A stretch of DNA of 64,000 bases from Spirochaetales bacterium (GCA_016929065.1 JAFGJO010000008.1:1-64000); one strand, 5' to 3'; positions 14,940 through 23,904 are shown, counted from the first letter of the stretch. Notes: generated by a model not told the origin, from the sequence alone. Translations and numbers: made by a program.

Positions 14940-16787
14940 ATGAAGTCTTCTTTAACAATAGCAATATCAAGCGGGAAGGGCGGTACGGGCAAGACCTTTG
15001 TTTCCACAAATTTGGCCGTGGTTTTTTCGCAGCTTGGCAGAGAAATTCGGTATCTTGACTGTGATGTTGAAGAACCGAACGCACATCTTTTTTTAAAACC
15101 TGAAATCGAAAAAAAAGAAGATATCACAGTTTTGTCGCCATCCGGGGTTGATGCTCAACGGTGTACTGCCTGCGGGAAATGTGCAGAGGTCTGCCGGTTT
15201 CACGCAGTCACAAAAATAAAAGATTCCATTCTTTTTTTTCCGAATCTTTGTCATATCTGCGGGGCGTGCTCTTTGGTCTGCCCGCATGAGGCAATCACGT
15301 ATTCCTCCCGGAAAATCGGAGAGGTTATTCACGGAAAGACTGAAAACATGGAGCTCTCCTATGGCCTGCTTGAAACCGGTGAAGGGGGGATGACGCCCCG
15401 TCTGATACGTGAGGTAAAAAAGCATTATGGAAATGATATCACTATCCTTGATTCGCCGCCGGGAACATCCTGCCCGGTTGTTGAAACGGTGAAGGACGCG
15501 GATTTGTGCGTAATGATTACCGATCCGACCCCATTCGGTATTCATGACTTGAAACTTGCCGTTGCCATGTGCAGGGATCTTGGAAAGGAGCCGGTGGTAA
15601 TTGTTAATCGGGCAACAGAGGGCGATGTCTCAGTCAAAGAAGTCTGTGCTGAAGAAAACCTGAAGATTATCGGTGAAATACCTGATGAGCGGAAGATCGC
15701 AGAGTGCTATTCTGAAGGAGAAATTGCGGTCTTGAAATTTCCCGAACTTCGGGAGCTCTTTTGCAGTATAGCGGTGAAAATACAAGCCCTTGCACGGCAA
15801 AAAACCGCTTCTGTTGTGCGGGGAAACGCTGGCAGGCCTGATTCTTTCCGCGCGCAAGAGGTGGTGTTTTATGATGAGTTGAAAAGCGGTTCTTCCGGTT
15901 TGGTTCCGCAGATAGTGGTGATTAGCGGAAAGGGGGGAACGGGAAAAACCTCTCTTGCCGCTGCGTTTTGCGCCCTGGAAAAAAATATTTCGATTGCCGA
16001 CTGTGATGTTGACGCCTCTGACCTCCATCTGCTTCTGCAGCCGGAGGTACACCTTGAGGGTGCGTTTTCCGGGGGAATGCGGGCTGAAATAGATGCGGCG
16101 CGATGCAGCCGCTGCGGGAAATGTTATGAAGCGTGCAGATTTGACGCGGTAAAAAAAATTGAAACAGAGAAAAGTTTTTTCTACAGAATTGATCCTGTCG
16201 GATGCGAGGGGTGCGGCGTGTGCACCCTTGTCTGCAGGGAAAAAGCGGTGCGTTTTAACGCTGCGGTAAACGGGCTATGGTTTGATGCACATACCCGTTT
16301 CGGCCCGATGAGCCATGCCCGGCTTTTCCCCGGCGAAGAGAATTCCGGCAAACTTGTTTCTCTGCTGAAAAACAGGGCTCAGGTATATGCAGAACAGAAC
16401 AACAGCAGGCAAATCTGTATCGATGGATCGCCGGGAATCGGGTGTCCGGTTATTGCTTCTTTGAATAATACACAGTATGCAGTGATTGTTACCGAGCCGA
16501 CCGTATCGGGGATTCATGATCTGAAACGAATCCTCGATGTTATTGTATTTTTTAAAATCAAAGCCGGGGTGATTGTCAATAAATCAGATATTAATCCAGG
16601 CAAGACTCAGGAAATTGAAATCTATGTAAATGAAAATAAATTTGACTTTCTGGGAGAAATTCCGTACGACAAGGCGGTTACCGAGGCGCAGAAAAAAGGG
16701 GTAACAATTGTGGAATATACGGATACAAAAGTATCCGCGTCAATAAAAGAAATCTGGAAAAAAGTCAACAATACTATTAACAAGTAA
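14940..16787 (+). CDS. Tandem fusion of two MinD/Mrp-like P-loop ATPases, each with two [4Fe-4S] ferredoxin motifs
   Basis: The 615-residue protein contains two complete copies of a unit usually encoded by two adjacent genes of about 285 residues. Unit 1 has a deviant Walker A GKGGTGKT (12-19), ferredoxin cysteines C75/C78/C81/C85 and C104/C107/C110/C114, and DSPPGTSCPV. Unit 2 repeats this with Walker A at 330-337, C389/C392/C395/C399, C422/C425/C428/C432 and GSPGIGCPV. It could thus bind two ATP and four [4Fe-4S] clusters. Relatives (MinD-ferredoxin, Mrp/Nbp35) carry or build Fe-S clusters. The ATG at 14940 lacks a clear ribosome binding site. Repeat element A separates it from the NifX operon. 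Confidence 0.85.
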   Translation: MKSSLTIAISSGKGGTGKTFVSTNLAVVFSQLGREIRYLDCDVEEPNAHLFLKPEIEKKEDITVLSPSGVDAQRCTACGKCAEVCRFHAVTKIKDSILFFPNLCHICGACSLVCPHEAITYSSRKIGEVIHGKTENMELSYGLLETGEGGMTPRLIREVKKHYGNDITILDSPPGTSCPVVETVKDADLCVMITDPTPFGIHDLKLAVAMCRDLGKEPVVIVNRATEGDVSVKEVCAEENLKIIGEIPDERKIAECYSEGEIAVLKFPELRELFCSIAVKIQALARQKTASVVRGNAGRPDSFRAQEVVFYDELKSGSSGLVPQIVVISGKGGTGKTSLAAAFCALEKNISIADCDVDASDLHLLLQPEVHLEGAFSGGMRAEIDAARCSRCGKCYEACRFDAVKKIETEKSFFYRIDPVGCEGCGVCTLVCREKAVRFNAAVNGLWFDAHTRFGPMSHARLFPGEENSGKLVSLLKNRAQVYAEQNNSRQICIDGSPGIGCPVIASLNNTQYAVIVTEPTVSGIHDLKRILDVIVFFKIKAGVIVNKSDINPGKTQEIEIYVNENKFDFLGEIPYDKAVTEAQKKGVTIVEYTDTKVSASIKEIWKKVNNTINK

Positions 16788-16798
16788 CAGGAGGAAAC

Positions 16799-18493
16799 AT
16801 GGCAAAAAAAATAATTGTCATCGGCGGTTCTGCCGCCGGCCCGAAAGCAGCGGCGAGGGCACGAAGAATTGATCAAGAAGCCGAAATAACCATTATTCAA
16901 AAGGACAAGGATTTGTCGATGGCATCCTGCGGTTATCCGTATTATGTCGCCGGGTTTTTTGACGATCGAAACATGCTGCTCGCCGCGCCGACCGGGGTTG
17001 TGCGTGACCCAAAATATTTTATAAACGCAAAAGGAATCACCGCGTTAACAGAAACAGAAGTTATCGAAATTGACCGGAAGGCCAAAAAGATATCCTGCAG
17101 AAATATCAGCACCAATGAAAGACTGGTTCTTTCTTATGACAAACTGATTATCGCGACGGGCGCGCTTCCCAAATTGCCGCCGGTAAAAGGGCTGGAGCTT
17201 GAAGGGATAACCACATTGCAGTCAATGAAGGATGCGGATTATCTTCGAAAGATACGGGACGACGCGCAGATTAAAAAAGCGGTGATTATCGGCGGAGGCC
17301 TTATCGGGATCGAGACGTGCGAAGCACTTGAACTGGCAGGAATAGATCTGACGGTTATTGAAATGCTTCCGCAGTTATTGACCTTTCTTGACTGGCAGCT
17401 TGCCAAAATCGTCGAAAATCATGTGAAGAGTAAAAGTGCAAATGTAATAACGGGGAATGGGCTTGCCGAGTTTCTGGGAAAAGACGGAAAACTTGTCGGG
17501 GTAAAACTGACCAATGGAACCGAACTTCCGTGTGAACTTGCGGTTGTGGCCATCGGGGTAAAACCGAATACTTCAATCGCGGCAAACGCGGGAATCGAAA
17601 TCGGTGAAACCGGCGGTATCGTGGTAAATGAAAAAATGGAAACTTCTGATCCGGATATTTATGCGGTGGGAGATTGTGTCGAGTTGAAAAATCTTATCAC
17701 CGGGAAAAAGACGCATGCTCCGTATGGGGATCTCGCAAATCTGGAGGGACGGGTCGCCGGAGAAAATGCGGTTTCCGGCGGTAACGCAACGTTTCCCGGA
17801 ACGATTCAGACCGGAATCTGCAAAGTATTTGATTTTTCCGCAGGGGTGACCGGTCTGTCTGAAACTGCAGCGAAGAAAGCCGGCTTTACCGATATTGAAA
17901 CGGTCGTTAACGCCAGCCCGGATAAACCGGGTTTTATGACCGGAAAACTGTTGGTAAGCAAGATGGTCGTGGAAAAGAAGACCGGCAAGATTTTGGGCCT
18001 GCAATGTGTGGGCCCGGGCGATGTGTCGAAGCAGATTGCCATGGGCGCAATGGCAATCATGGGAGGGCTGACTATTGACCGGCTGGTGAACGCGGATCTC
18101 CCCTATGCGCCGCCGTTTTCGCTTGCAATCGACCATTTCATCGCCACCAGCCATATCATGCAGAACAAGCTTGCAGGACTCATGCACGGAATTACCGCGG
18201 CTGAACTGAAGGAGCTGGTCGATAAAAAAGAAGACGTGTATATTCTGGATGTCCGGGGACCGGACGAGTTTGAGGAGATCAGGCTGGGGATCGGCGAGGT
18301 ACTCATTCCGCTCGGCGCATTGCGCAACCGCCTTGGCGAATTGCCGCAGGACAAAAACAAACCAATTGTTTGTTTTTGTAAAATATCGCTTCGCGGGTAT
18401 GAAGCTGCCCGACTGCTTGAATGGAAGGGGTATACAAACGTTCGGGTGTTCGAAGGCGGGATCATGGCCTGGCCGTACCAGCGGGAGAAATAA
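16799..18493 (+). CDS. CoA-disulfide-reductase-like flavoprotein with C-terminal rhodanese domain
   Basis: The 564-residue protein follows a perfect AGGAGG, 11 bases after the previous stop. Residues 1-450 form a pyridine-nucleotide-disulfide oxidoreductase: FAD site VIGGSAAGPKAA, the single redox cysteine C44 in SCGYPYYV, NADH site IIGGGLIGIE, and the second FAD motif DIYAVGDC. Residues about 463-562 are a rhodanese domain with catalytic C527 in the loop CKISLRG. This layout is that of CoADR-Rhd and persulfide-reductase proteins, which reduce polysulfide or persulfides on CoA. Beside an Fe-S carrier it could manage sulfane sulfur for cluster assembly (inference). Confidence 0.88.
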   Translation: MAKKIIVIGGSAAGPKAAARARRIDQEAEITIIQKDKDLSMASCGYPYYVAGFFDDRNMLLAAPTGVVRDPKYFINAKGITALTETEVIEIDRKAKKISCRNISTNERLVLSYDKLIIATGALPKLPPVKGLELEGITTLQSMKDADYLRKIRDDAQIKKAVIIGGGLIGIETCEALELAGIDLTVIEMLPQLLTFLDWQLAKIVENHVKSKSANVITGNGLAEFLGKDGKLVGVKLTNGTELPCELAVVAIGVKPNTSIAANAGIEIGETGGIVVNEKMETSDPDIYAVGDCVELKNLITGKKTHAPYGDLANLEGRVAGENAVSGGNATFPGTIQTGICKVFDFSAGVTGLSETAAKKAGFTDIETVVNASPDKPGFMTGKLLVSKMVVEKKTGKILGLQCVGPGDVSKQIAMGAMAIMGGLTIDRLVNADLPYAPPFSLAIDHFIATSHIMQNKLAGLMHGITAAELKELVDKKEDVYILDVRGPDEFEEIRLGIGEVLIPLGALRNRLGELPQDKNKPIVCFCKISLRGYEAARLLEWKGYTNVRVFEGGIMAWPYQREK

Positions 18494-18514
18494 AATTTTT
18501 ACTGTAATATTGTG

Positions 18515-18539
18515 ATCCCGGTTCTATGCCGGGATTTTA
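18515..18539 (+). terminator. Rho-independent terminator after the oxidoreductase gene
   Basis: ATCCCGG, a seven-base loop and CCGGGAT form a perfect GC-rich hairpin followed by TTTTATTATT. It lies 22 bases after the stop of the CoADR-Rhd gene and ends the plus-strand unit. Confidence 0.75.
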
Positions 18540-19514
18540 TTATTCGAAAGATTCATATGCTTCTATAATATCCAGATACACCCCGTCAAAACCCGCATTG
18601 ATGATTTTGTCAAGACACGCTTCCGGTGAACCGTATATGATCGCCTGCCAGTCAGGCTCCCAGTAATGAACAATGTAGTTCCCCTCCCAGTCGGGGTTTT
18701 CTTCTCCCAGCCATTCAGGCGGGGTGGTATTCCAGGCAGGATCCCAGTACGGGCGGTAATCCTCGGCTTCGCCAATACTCATATAGGCGATCACCAGCCG
18801 GGAACTTCCGTTGGCTTTTGTTTTCATCGCGCTGACTTGTGCCGGGGAAAGCAGGGTGCCGTCCGCATCATAAGGGTCGATGAGGATAAGGTCGTAATTG
18901 GTTGCCTGAATTGCCGCTACCAGCGCATCACCGTCGGCATACTCTGACGGATTGATCAGGTAGAGAAAGTTTTTCACCGCGGATAAAGAGGTGATATCCG
19001 TAGAGTTTTCATTATTGGGAGTTGCAGGATAGGAAGGAATATTGTTCAGCTCCCTGTGGTCAGCGGCGAAGGAAGCGTATCCCTTTAGGTCGTTTTGTGA
19101 ATATGAATCATCCATTTTTGCCTGGGTGAAACAATAATCGGTTACCAACACTGCAACCCCGTTCTCCTCGGCTAAATCAAGAAATGCGATCATGGCGTCT
19201 CGTTCAGCAGAAGGTGTGGCGATATTATCGTCGTTGTAACCATAAAAGAGATCTTCCTGCCCCTGACCGTCAATCGCGGCGATGTATGCATCTGCAATGT
19301 CGCTTTCAGGATCTCCGGGCTCCAGGGTGAGCAGTTCGTTCCCGTTTTGGGGAATAACAATAAAATCGGCATTTGAAAGATGTGCATAGTCGCTGATTTC
19401 AATGATGAAGGTACGCATCAGCTCACGGTACTGTGGGTCAATTTCTCCGTCCCCGCCGGTCCCGCAGGAAAAATAAATACAAATAATGAAGAAAAAAACA
19501 ATTGTATTTTTCAA
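18540..19514 (-). CDS. GH114 / TM1410-like extracellular lipoprotein
   Basis: The 324-residue protein has a signal sequence and lipobox (YFSCGTG; Cys17). The C-terminal half fits the TM1410/GH114 TIM-barrel group: LILIDPYDADG, RLVIAYMSIGEAEDYRPYW, and GFDGVYLDIIEAYE at the end. Characterised relatives hydrolyse alpha-1,4-galactosaminoglycans of biofilms; many members are uncharacterised. The acidic residues of SIGEAE and YLDIIE are likely catalytic. It stands alone on the minus strand and is divergent from the hydrolase at 19674. Confidence 0.75.
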   Translation of the reverse strand: MKNTIVFFFIICIYFSCGTGGDGEIDPQYRELMRTFIIEISDYAHLSNADFIVIPQNGNELLTLEPGDPESDIADAYIAAIDGQGQEDLFYGYNDDNIATPSAERDAMIAFLDLAEENGVAVLVTDYCFTQAKMDDSYSQNDLKGYASFAADHRELNNIPSYPATPNNENSTDITSLSAVKNFLYLINPSEYADGDALVAAIQATNYDLILIDPYDADGTLLSPAQVSAMKTKANGSSRLVIAYMSIGEAEDYRPYWDPAWNTTPPEWLGEENPDWEGNYIVHYWEPDWQAIIYGSPEACLDKIINAGFDGVYLDIIEAYESFE

Positions 19515-19673
19515 TAATATCTCCTTTAAAACCGCCAGTGAATACTGGACATCAGTTTATTATAGAAAGCTTGTGGAAACAAGCGGTAATTATTTGAATG
19601 ACTTGCCGTTCTCCGGATAAAAATATTCTGGAATTGGTGTAAAATAATGTTTTCTAATGTGTTACAGTACGTT

Positions 19674-20636
19674 ATGAAAAATAAATTCCTTGTTTCCTTT
19701 ATGGTATGTGCGGTTTGTGCGGCTGTTTCTTTATCAGCATGCGCCGGTATGAAAAATTCCGGGCGGCCTGTGCCGCCCTCAACCGGGGAGGGCCGTTTTT
19801 TTACCGTGAGTGACGGAGCGGAAATCTTTGTCTATACCTATGCCCCGGAACTGGAAATCGAGGCGACGATTTATATCCTCTCCGGGATCACCGGCATTAA
19901 TCACCGGATGGAAACTGATGTCATCAAAACATTGGCGGGAAAGCACAACCGGATTGTAGTGATCCACCCACGGGGAACCGGGTATTCTTCCGGCACGCGC
20001 GGCGATATACAGGATTTTCACCGGTTTCTGAAAGATTATGTGGAAATAATCAACGCTGATTTTTCAGGAGAAAACAGACCAGAAAAACTGGTGCTTTTTG
20101 GCCACAGTATGTCCACGGCAATCGCGATGCATGCTGCAGCGCAGTTATCACGGGTTGACGGGATTATTCTGGTGAATCCGCCCTATAGTATGAAGGAATC
20201 CGAGGGGATGACTCCCGGATGCGGCGCGTATATCAATTATGCGGGGTATTATATTTTTGCTCCCCACACTCCGGTGGTGAACATGGCCGGAGACCCTGCG
20301 CTTATAAAAAACGAAAAAGAGCGCAGGGAGGCAATCGAGCGCGGGAATGATCCCCTGCTGGTGCGATATTTCAGTATGTACATGATGAGCGAGTCGCGGA
20401 AACTGATGGACCGTATGGTTGAAATGGCCGCATTGATGGAGATGCCTCTGCTGCTGGTCTACGGCACCGACGACAGTATTGTCGATAAAAAAGGATGTGA
20501 TGAAATTTATTCTGCATGGAAGAGTACAAATAAAAAATATCTGCTGATAGAAAATGGTCCCCATGGCAAACAAACTGTGATAGAAGGTGGCTCTGCAATA
20601 CGCGGATGGATTCATGATTCTGTTGAAATAAATTAA
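19674..20636 (+). CDS. Alpha/beta-hydrolase lipoprotein (monoglyceride-lipase-like)
   Basis: Starting at 19674 the signal peptide is 22 residues and ends in the lipobox SLSAC; an ATG at 19647 would add nine residues. Neither has a clear ribosome binding site. The fold is an alpha/beta hydrolase with nucleophile Ser in FGHSMS, an oxyanion region near SGITGINHR, Asp in YGTDDSIV and His in NGPHGKQ. RGTGYSSGTRGD resembles the serine aminopeptidase S33/monoglyceride lipase group. It probably acts on lipids or esters at the membrane surface. The substrate is unknown. Confidence 0.75.
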   Translation: MKNKFLVSFMVCAVCAAVSLSACAGMKNSGRPVPPSTGEGRFFTVSDGAEIFVYTYAPELEIEATIYILSGITGINHRMETDVIKTLAGKHNRIVVIHPRGTGYSSGTRGDIQDFHRFLKDYVEIINADFSGENRPEKLVLFGHSMSTAIAMHAAAQLSRVDGIILVNPPYSMKESEGMTPGCGAYINYAGYYIFAPHTPVVNMAGDPALIKNEKERREAIERGNDPLLVRYFSMYMMSESRKLMDRMVEMAALMEMPLLLVYGTDDSIVDKKGCDEIYSAWKSTNKKYLLIENGPHGKQTVIEGGSAIRGWIHDSVEIN

Positions 20637-20663
20637 TTTGAATCCAGGCGTTTTGGCAGGCTG

Positions 20664-21038
20664 TTAAAACTGCCCGGTTTTCAACAACACCAGTGTACAC
20701 GCCTCCAGAACAGAGATGCCGTGTGGTTCCAGGGTCTTTTTTAAATCATCAGATTCTGTGCCGGGGTTTAGAATTATTCTTCGTGGTTTTTTTTTGATAA
20801 TATCTGCAAGCATCTCCGCAAGCCGTGTTGGATTCATGTATACAGTCACCGTATCAATGTTTTCTGTTATATCAGTTACCTTTTTATAACACGCAACATT
20901 TTCGATGCGTTCATGAAAGGGATTGATTGGATAGACGCGGTATCCCTTTTCCATTAACAGCTTCTGGGCCATGTTCGCATAGCGATCGGGTTTTGGGGAT
21001 GCTCCCAATATGGCGATATTTCTATTTTGTTCTTTCAA
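20664..21038 (-). CDS. CoA-binding-domain protein (YccU-like), copy 2
   Basis: The 124-residue protein starts at a TTG at 21038 with GGAGTGA at good distance. Motifs: AILGASPKPDRYANMAQK, YPINP, TVTVYMNPTRL, RIILNPGTES and the tail EACTLVLLKTGQF. It is about two-thirds identical to the copy at 3853-4269 over 120 aligned residues without gaps. Its intact start signal supports this copy as the functional one. It sits convergent to the hydrolase and divergent from the cobalamin adenosyltransferase. Confidence 0.78.
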   Translation of the reverse strand: MKEQNRNIAILGASPKPDRYANMAQKLLMEKGYRVYPINPFHERIENVACYKKVTDITENIDTVTVYMNPTRLAEMLADIIKKKPRRIILNPGTESDDLKKTLEPHGISVLEACTLVLLKTGQF

Positions 21039-21197
21039 GGTTCACTCCATATTAAAGAAATCGGGATAATAATGATACAAGATAAAGTATTCTGATCCGG
21101 ATCTAAATCGTAAGTATATTAATCTTATTTCAGACATTTGTCTATTGTCTGTTTTACATTCTTGCCATTCCCGGCCATATCCGGTAAATTTGAAGCC

Positions 21198-21743
21198 ATG
21201 ACAAATAAATCAATTTCAACCAAAAAAGGCGACTGTGGTGAAACCGGATTATTGAACGGGAAGCGGATACAGAAATATGATCTGCGGACAGAGACCTGTG
21301 GAACCATGGATGAAGCTTCAAGTTTTATCGGCATGGCTCGTGCCAAGTGCAATGACGAGGCAATTTCCTCCGCGCTCCTTTTGGTGCAGAAACATTTGTA
21401 TCTGATGAACGCTGAACTTGCCTGTCCGGATCCCTGTAAAGAATTAAAAGAAAAGCTGTCAGACACGGAATTAAGGGAAATAGAGGACATTCAGCAGCTC
21501 GTTGAATCAAAACTCGAACTTCCAAAAAAATTTGTGATTTACGGTGAGCGTGAACTTTCTTCTATAATAGATACCGCTCGTGCGGTGATACGCAGGGCCG
21601 AACGCAGGCTTGCGGAACTTTCCGCTGCAGAACAGATTCGCCCGATACTACTGCGATATATAAACCGGGCATCTGATTTCCTTTTTTTGCTTGCGAGATA
21701 TGATGAGCACAGTCACGATGCACCGTATCGCCATTTCAAATAA
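21198..21743 (+). CDS. PduO-type cob(I)alamin adenosyltransferase
   Basis: From the ATG at 21198 the protein has 181 residues. It carries the PduO signatures: STKKGDCGETGLLNGKR, the RTETCGTMDEASSFIG segment, DTARAVIRRAERRLA and the closing RYINRASDFLFLLARY. The enzyme transfers the adenosyl group of ATP to cob(I)alamin and makes coenzyme B12. It indicates a B12-dependent enzyme elsewhere in the genome. I see no cobalamin riboswitch in the 160 bases upstream. Confidence 0.88.
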   Translation: MTNKSISTKKGDCGETGLLNGKRIQKYDLRTETCGTMDEASSFIGMARAKCNDEAISSALLLVQKHLYLMNAELACPDPCKELKEKLSDTELREIEDIQQLVESKLELPKKFVIYGERELSSIIDTARAVIRRAERRLAELSAAEQIRPILLRYINRASDFLFLLARYDEHSHDAPYRHFK

Positions 21744-21789
21744 TAAATTATTTGTCAGGTAAAATGATTATAAGCAGGGGAGGCTTCGC

Positions 21790-22644
21790 ATGAAAATTAT
21801 TGAATGGATTGTAAATCCGGCATCATTTATATTTTCCTCAATCCCCGCAGTTGTCGTTTTGCTTTTTGCCGCAGCGCTTGTCCTGTCTGCAACAGGCTTT
21901 TACCGTCTTGTCTATTTTATCAGTATTGGATACGGATTTTCCATTGCCGGAATGGCGATCATTTCTGCGGTGGTATTCAATTATGGGCTGACATGGTTTT
22001 CGGTGCTTCACGCTTCCCTGCTCGCGGTATATGGCCTGCGGCTGGGACTGTTTTTGCTGCGGCGTGAGTTCCAGGCATCGTACAAAAAAGAACAGGAAGA
22101 AATTCAAAAGGAATATCCCGCACGGAAGGTTGTGCTGAAACTCGCCATCTGGATAACGGTTTCACTGCTTTATGTGATCATGGTGTCGCCACTGGTATTT
22201 CATCTTGAAGCGGTCTGTTCTCCTGTGTTTTCGACTATAACGATTGTCGGGTTGATTGCAGGTTTTGCGGGGCTGGGCATCGAGGCGGCTGCTGATTTCC
22301 AGAAGTCTGCATTCAAAAAAAAGTACCCGGCACGGTTTTGTGATTCGGGATTATATCGTGTTGTCCGCTCGCCGAACTATTTCGGAGAAATTCTCGTGTG
22401 GCTGGGCAGCTTTCTTGCCGCGATTCCTTTTTACGGGAATGATTTATGGCGCTGGATTTTCGCTGCAACCGGGCTGGCAGTCATTATTCTAATTATGCTT
22501 GGTTCGGCAAAACGTCTGGAAGCAAAACAGGAGGAACGCTATGGTGCCGACATTGCTTTTAAAGAGTATTGCAGGAGAACGCCGATTCTTTTTCCGCTTG
22601 TACCGATAAAGAGCCTGAAAAAGCTGAAAGTATATCTGGGGTAG
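21790..22644 (+). CDS. DUF1295 / steroid 5-alpha-reductase-like membrane protein
   Basis: The ATG at 21790 follows GGGGAGG. The 284-residue protein has six or seven membrane helices and ends in the DUF1295 core: FCDSGLYRVVRSPNYFGEI, a helix, then KRLEAKQEERYGAD and FKEYCRRTP. The R-S-P-N-Y-F-G-E and E-x-R-Y elements match the NADPH- or SAM-binding face of the 5-alpha-reductase/ICMT superfamily. The substrate is unknown. It lies 46 bases after the adenosyltransferase and may be cotranscribed. Confidence 0.8.
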   Translation: MKIIEWIVNPASFIFSSIPAVVVLLFAAALVLSATGFYRLVYFISIGYGFSIAGMAIISAVVFNYGLTWFSVLHASLLAVYGLRLGLFLLRREFQASYKKEQEEIQKEYPARKVVLKLAIWITVSLLYVIMVSPLVFHLEAVCSPVFSTITIVGLIAGFAGLGIEAAADFQKSAFKKKYPARFCDSGLYRVVRSPNYFGEILVWLGSFLAAIPFYGNDLWRWIFAATGLAVIILIMLGSAKRLEAKQEERYGADIAFKEYCRRTPILFPLVPIKSLKKLKVYLG

Positions 22645-22669
22645 GATTGTAAATCATAATATGGAATTG

Positions 22670-22765
22670 CACATAAAGCTCACCAGGCACACAAAGATGC
22701 TTTTCATTTAAGGGCCCAGCCCCCTTTCTTTTCTCCCCTCTGCGTCCCTCCGCGTGCTCTGCGTG
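22670..22765. repeat. Intergenic element B bounded by inverted 9-10-base arrays
   Basis: The 336-base spacer 22645-22980 has no gene apart from this element and the hairpin after it. Left array: CACATAAAG, CTCACCAGG and CACACAAAG (22670-22696), period nine. Right array: CTCTGCGTCC, CTCCGCGTG and CTCTGCGTG (22738-22765). About 40 bases lie between, including a pyrimidine-rich run. It has the same architecture as elements A and C. Confidence 0.5.
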
Positions 22766-22767
22766 GG

Positions 22768-22814
22768 TGATCCTTCGAGACGGGCTCATTACATTCGCCC
22801 TCCTCAGGATGACA
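22768..22814. repeat. Short dispersed hairpin-type repeat
   Basis: TGATCCTTCGAGACGGGC (22768-22785) and GCCCTCCTCAGGATGACA (22797-22814) can fold back through ATCCT/AGGAT and GGGC/GCCC. The flanks resemble a hairpin motif (ending CTCAGGATGACA) that I recall from intergenic regions of many bacteria. It abuts element B directly. The recollection is unchecked. Confidence 0.4.
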
Positions 22815-22980
22815 ATATCATGCGCACATTCATCTGCGGTTTATTTCTCTTCATTCCTCCATTCATACCAAAAAGCACATGCCTCTTCAGGCTTCCGGCG
22901 ATTCTCCATACCAAAAAGTATATTTCAGCGAGACAACAGTTTTCTATACTTTGGAGTATATCAATAGATGGGGGAGAATT

Positions 22981-23862
22981 ATGGAACTCGAAGTCATTAC
23001 CAAAAAACCAAAAAGTAAAAAATACAAAAACCCGATTCTTTTCATACACGGCATGTGGCACGGTGCCTGGTGCTGGGAACCGCATTTTATGCCCTGGTTT
23101 GCTTCTCTCGGGTTTGAATGTCATGCGCTCAGCCTGCGTGGCCATGGAAAAAGTGAAAACAGCAAATCGCTGCGATTTACTTCGTTCGAAGACTATGTCG
23201 CGGATGTGAGGCGAGTGGCAGATGCTTTACCGGAAAGGCCGATTCTTGTGGGCCACTCCATGGGCGGGATCATTATCCAGAAACTTATGGAGACAGAAAC
23301 ATATCCGGCAGCGGTTTTGCTTGCTCCGGTTCCTGCCAGGGGACTTTTGGGTGCATCCTTCAGATTTTTCTTTCGGCATCCGCTGGTTTTTTTGAAGCTC
23401 GGACTCACCATGAGCATGTATCCGGCAATCGATACACATGCACTGTGCAAGGAAATGTTTTTCTCGGCAGATATGAGTGAACATACGACAAACCATTTTT
23501 TTGCCTGCATGCAGGATGAATCATACCTGGCGTACCTCCAACTGATCGCATTTGCGCTCCCCAAAACAAAAAAAACAGGGATGCCGCTTTTATTACTGGG
23601 GGCCGAAAACGATATGGCCTTTACGGTTGAGGAAATTCACGATACCGCCGAAAGATACGGGGTGAAAGCAGAGATCATTCCCGATATCGCGCACGATATC
23701 ATGCTCGAGAAAAACTGGCTGGAGGCAGCAGACCGTATTCATAACTGGTTTCAGGAAATTGGTATCGATAAGTATTCCGGAGATGAAACCGGGGAATCAG
23801 CCGCTGCGGATATCCAGGATATGGTTTCTTCATATTACGGAAAAATGGTGGAAACAGGATAA
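22981..23862 (+). CDS. Alpha/beta hydrolase
   Basis: I choose the ATG at 22981 with GGGGGAG just upstream; the frame is open earlier but that part is non-coding repeat. The 293-residue cytosolic protein has HGMWHGAWCWEPHF (oxyanion loop), nucleophile Ser in VGHSMGG, Asp in LLGAENDMAF and His in IAHDIM. LRGHGKS is the usual strand after the oxyanion loop. An acidic C-terminal extension follows. The substrate is unknown. It is followed 42 bases later by the lactate permease. Confidence 0.75.
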   Translation: MELEVITKKPKSKKYKNPILFIHGMWHGAWCWEPHFMPWFASLGFECHALSLRGHGKSENSKSLRFTSFEDYVADVRRVADALPERPILVGHSMGGIIIQKLMETETYPAAVLLAPVPARGLLGASFRFFFRHPLVFLKLGLTMSMYPAIDTHALCKEMFFSADMSEHTTNHFFACMQDESYLAYLQLIAFALPKTKKTGMPLLLLGAENDMAFTVEEIHDTAERYGVKAEIIPDIAHDIMLEKNWLEAADRIHNWFQEIGIDKYSGDETGESAAADIQDMVSSYYGKMVETG

Positions 23863-23904
23863 GTACTGCTTGCCCGGAAGCCGTGAAATCTGTATGTTTT
23901 TGAA

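Noticed and set aside
21040-21197. Cobalamin riboswitch before the adenosyltransferase
   Set aside because: The 160 bases lack the B12 box and any long paired elements.
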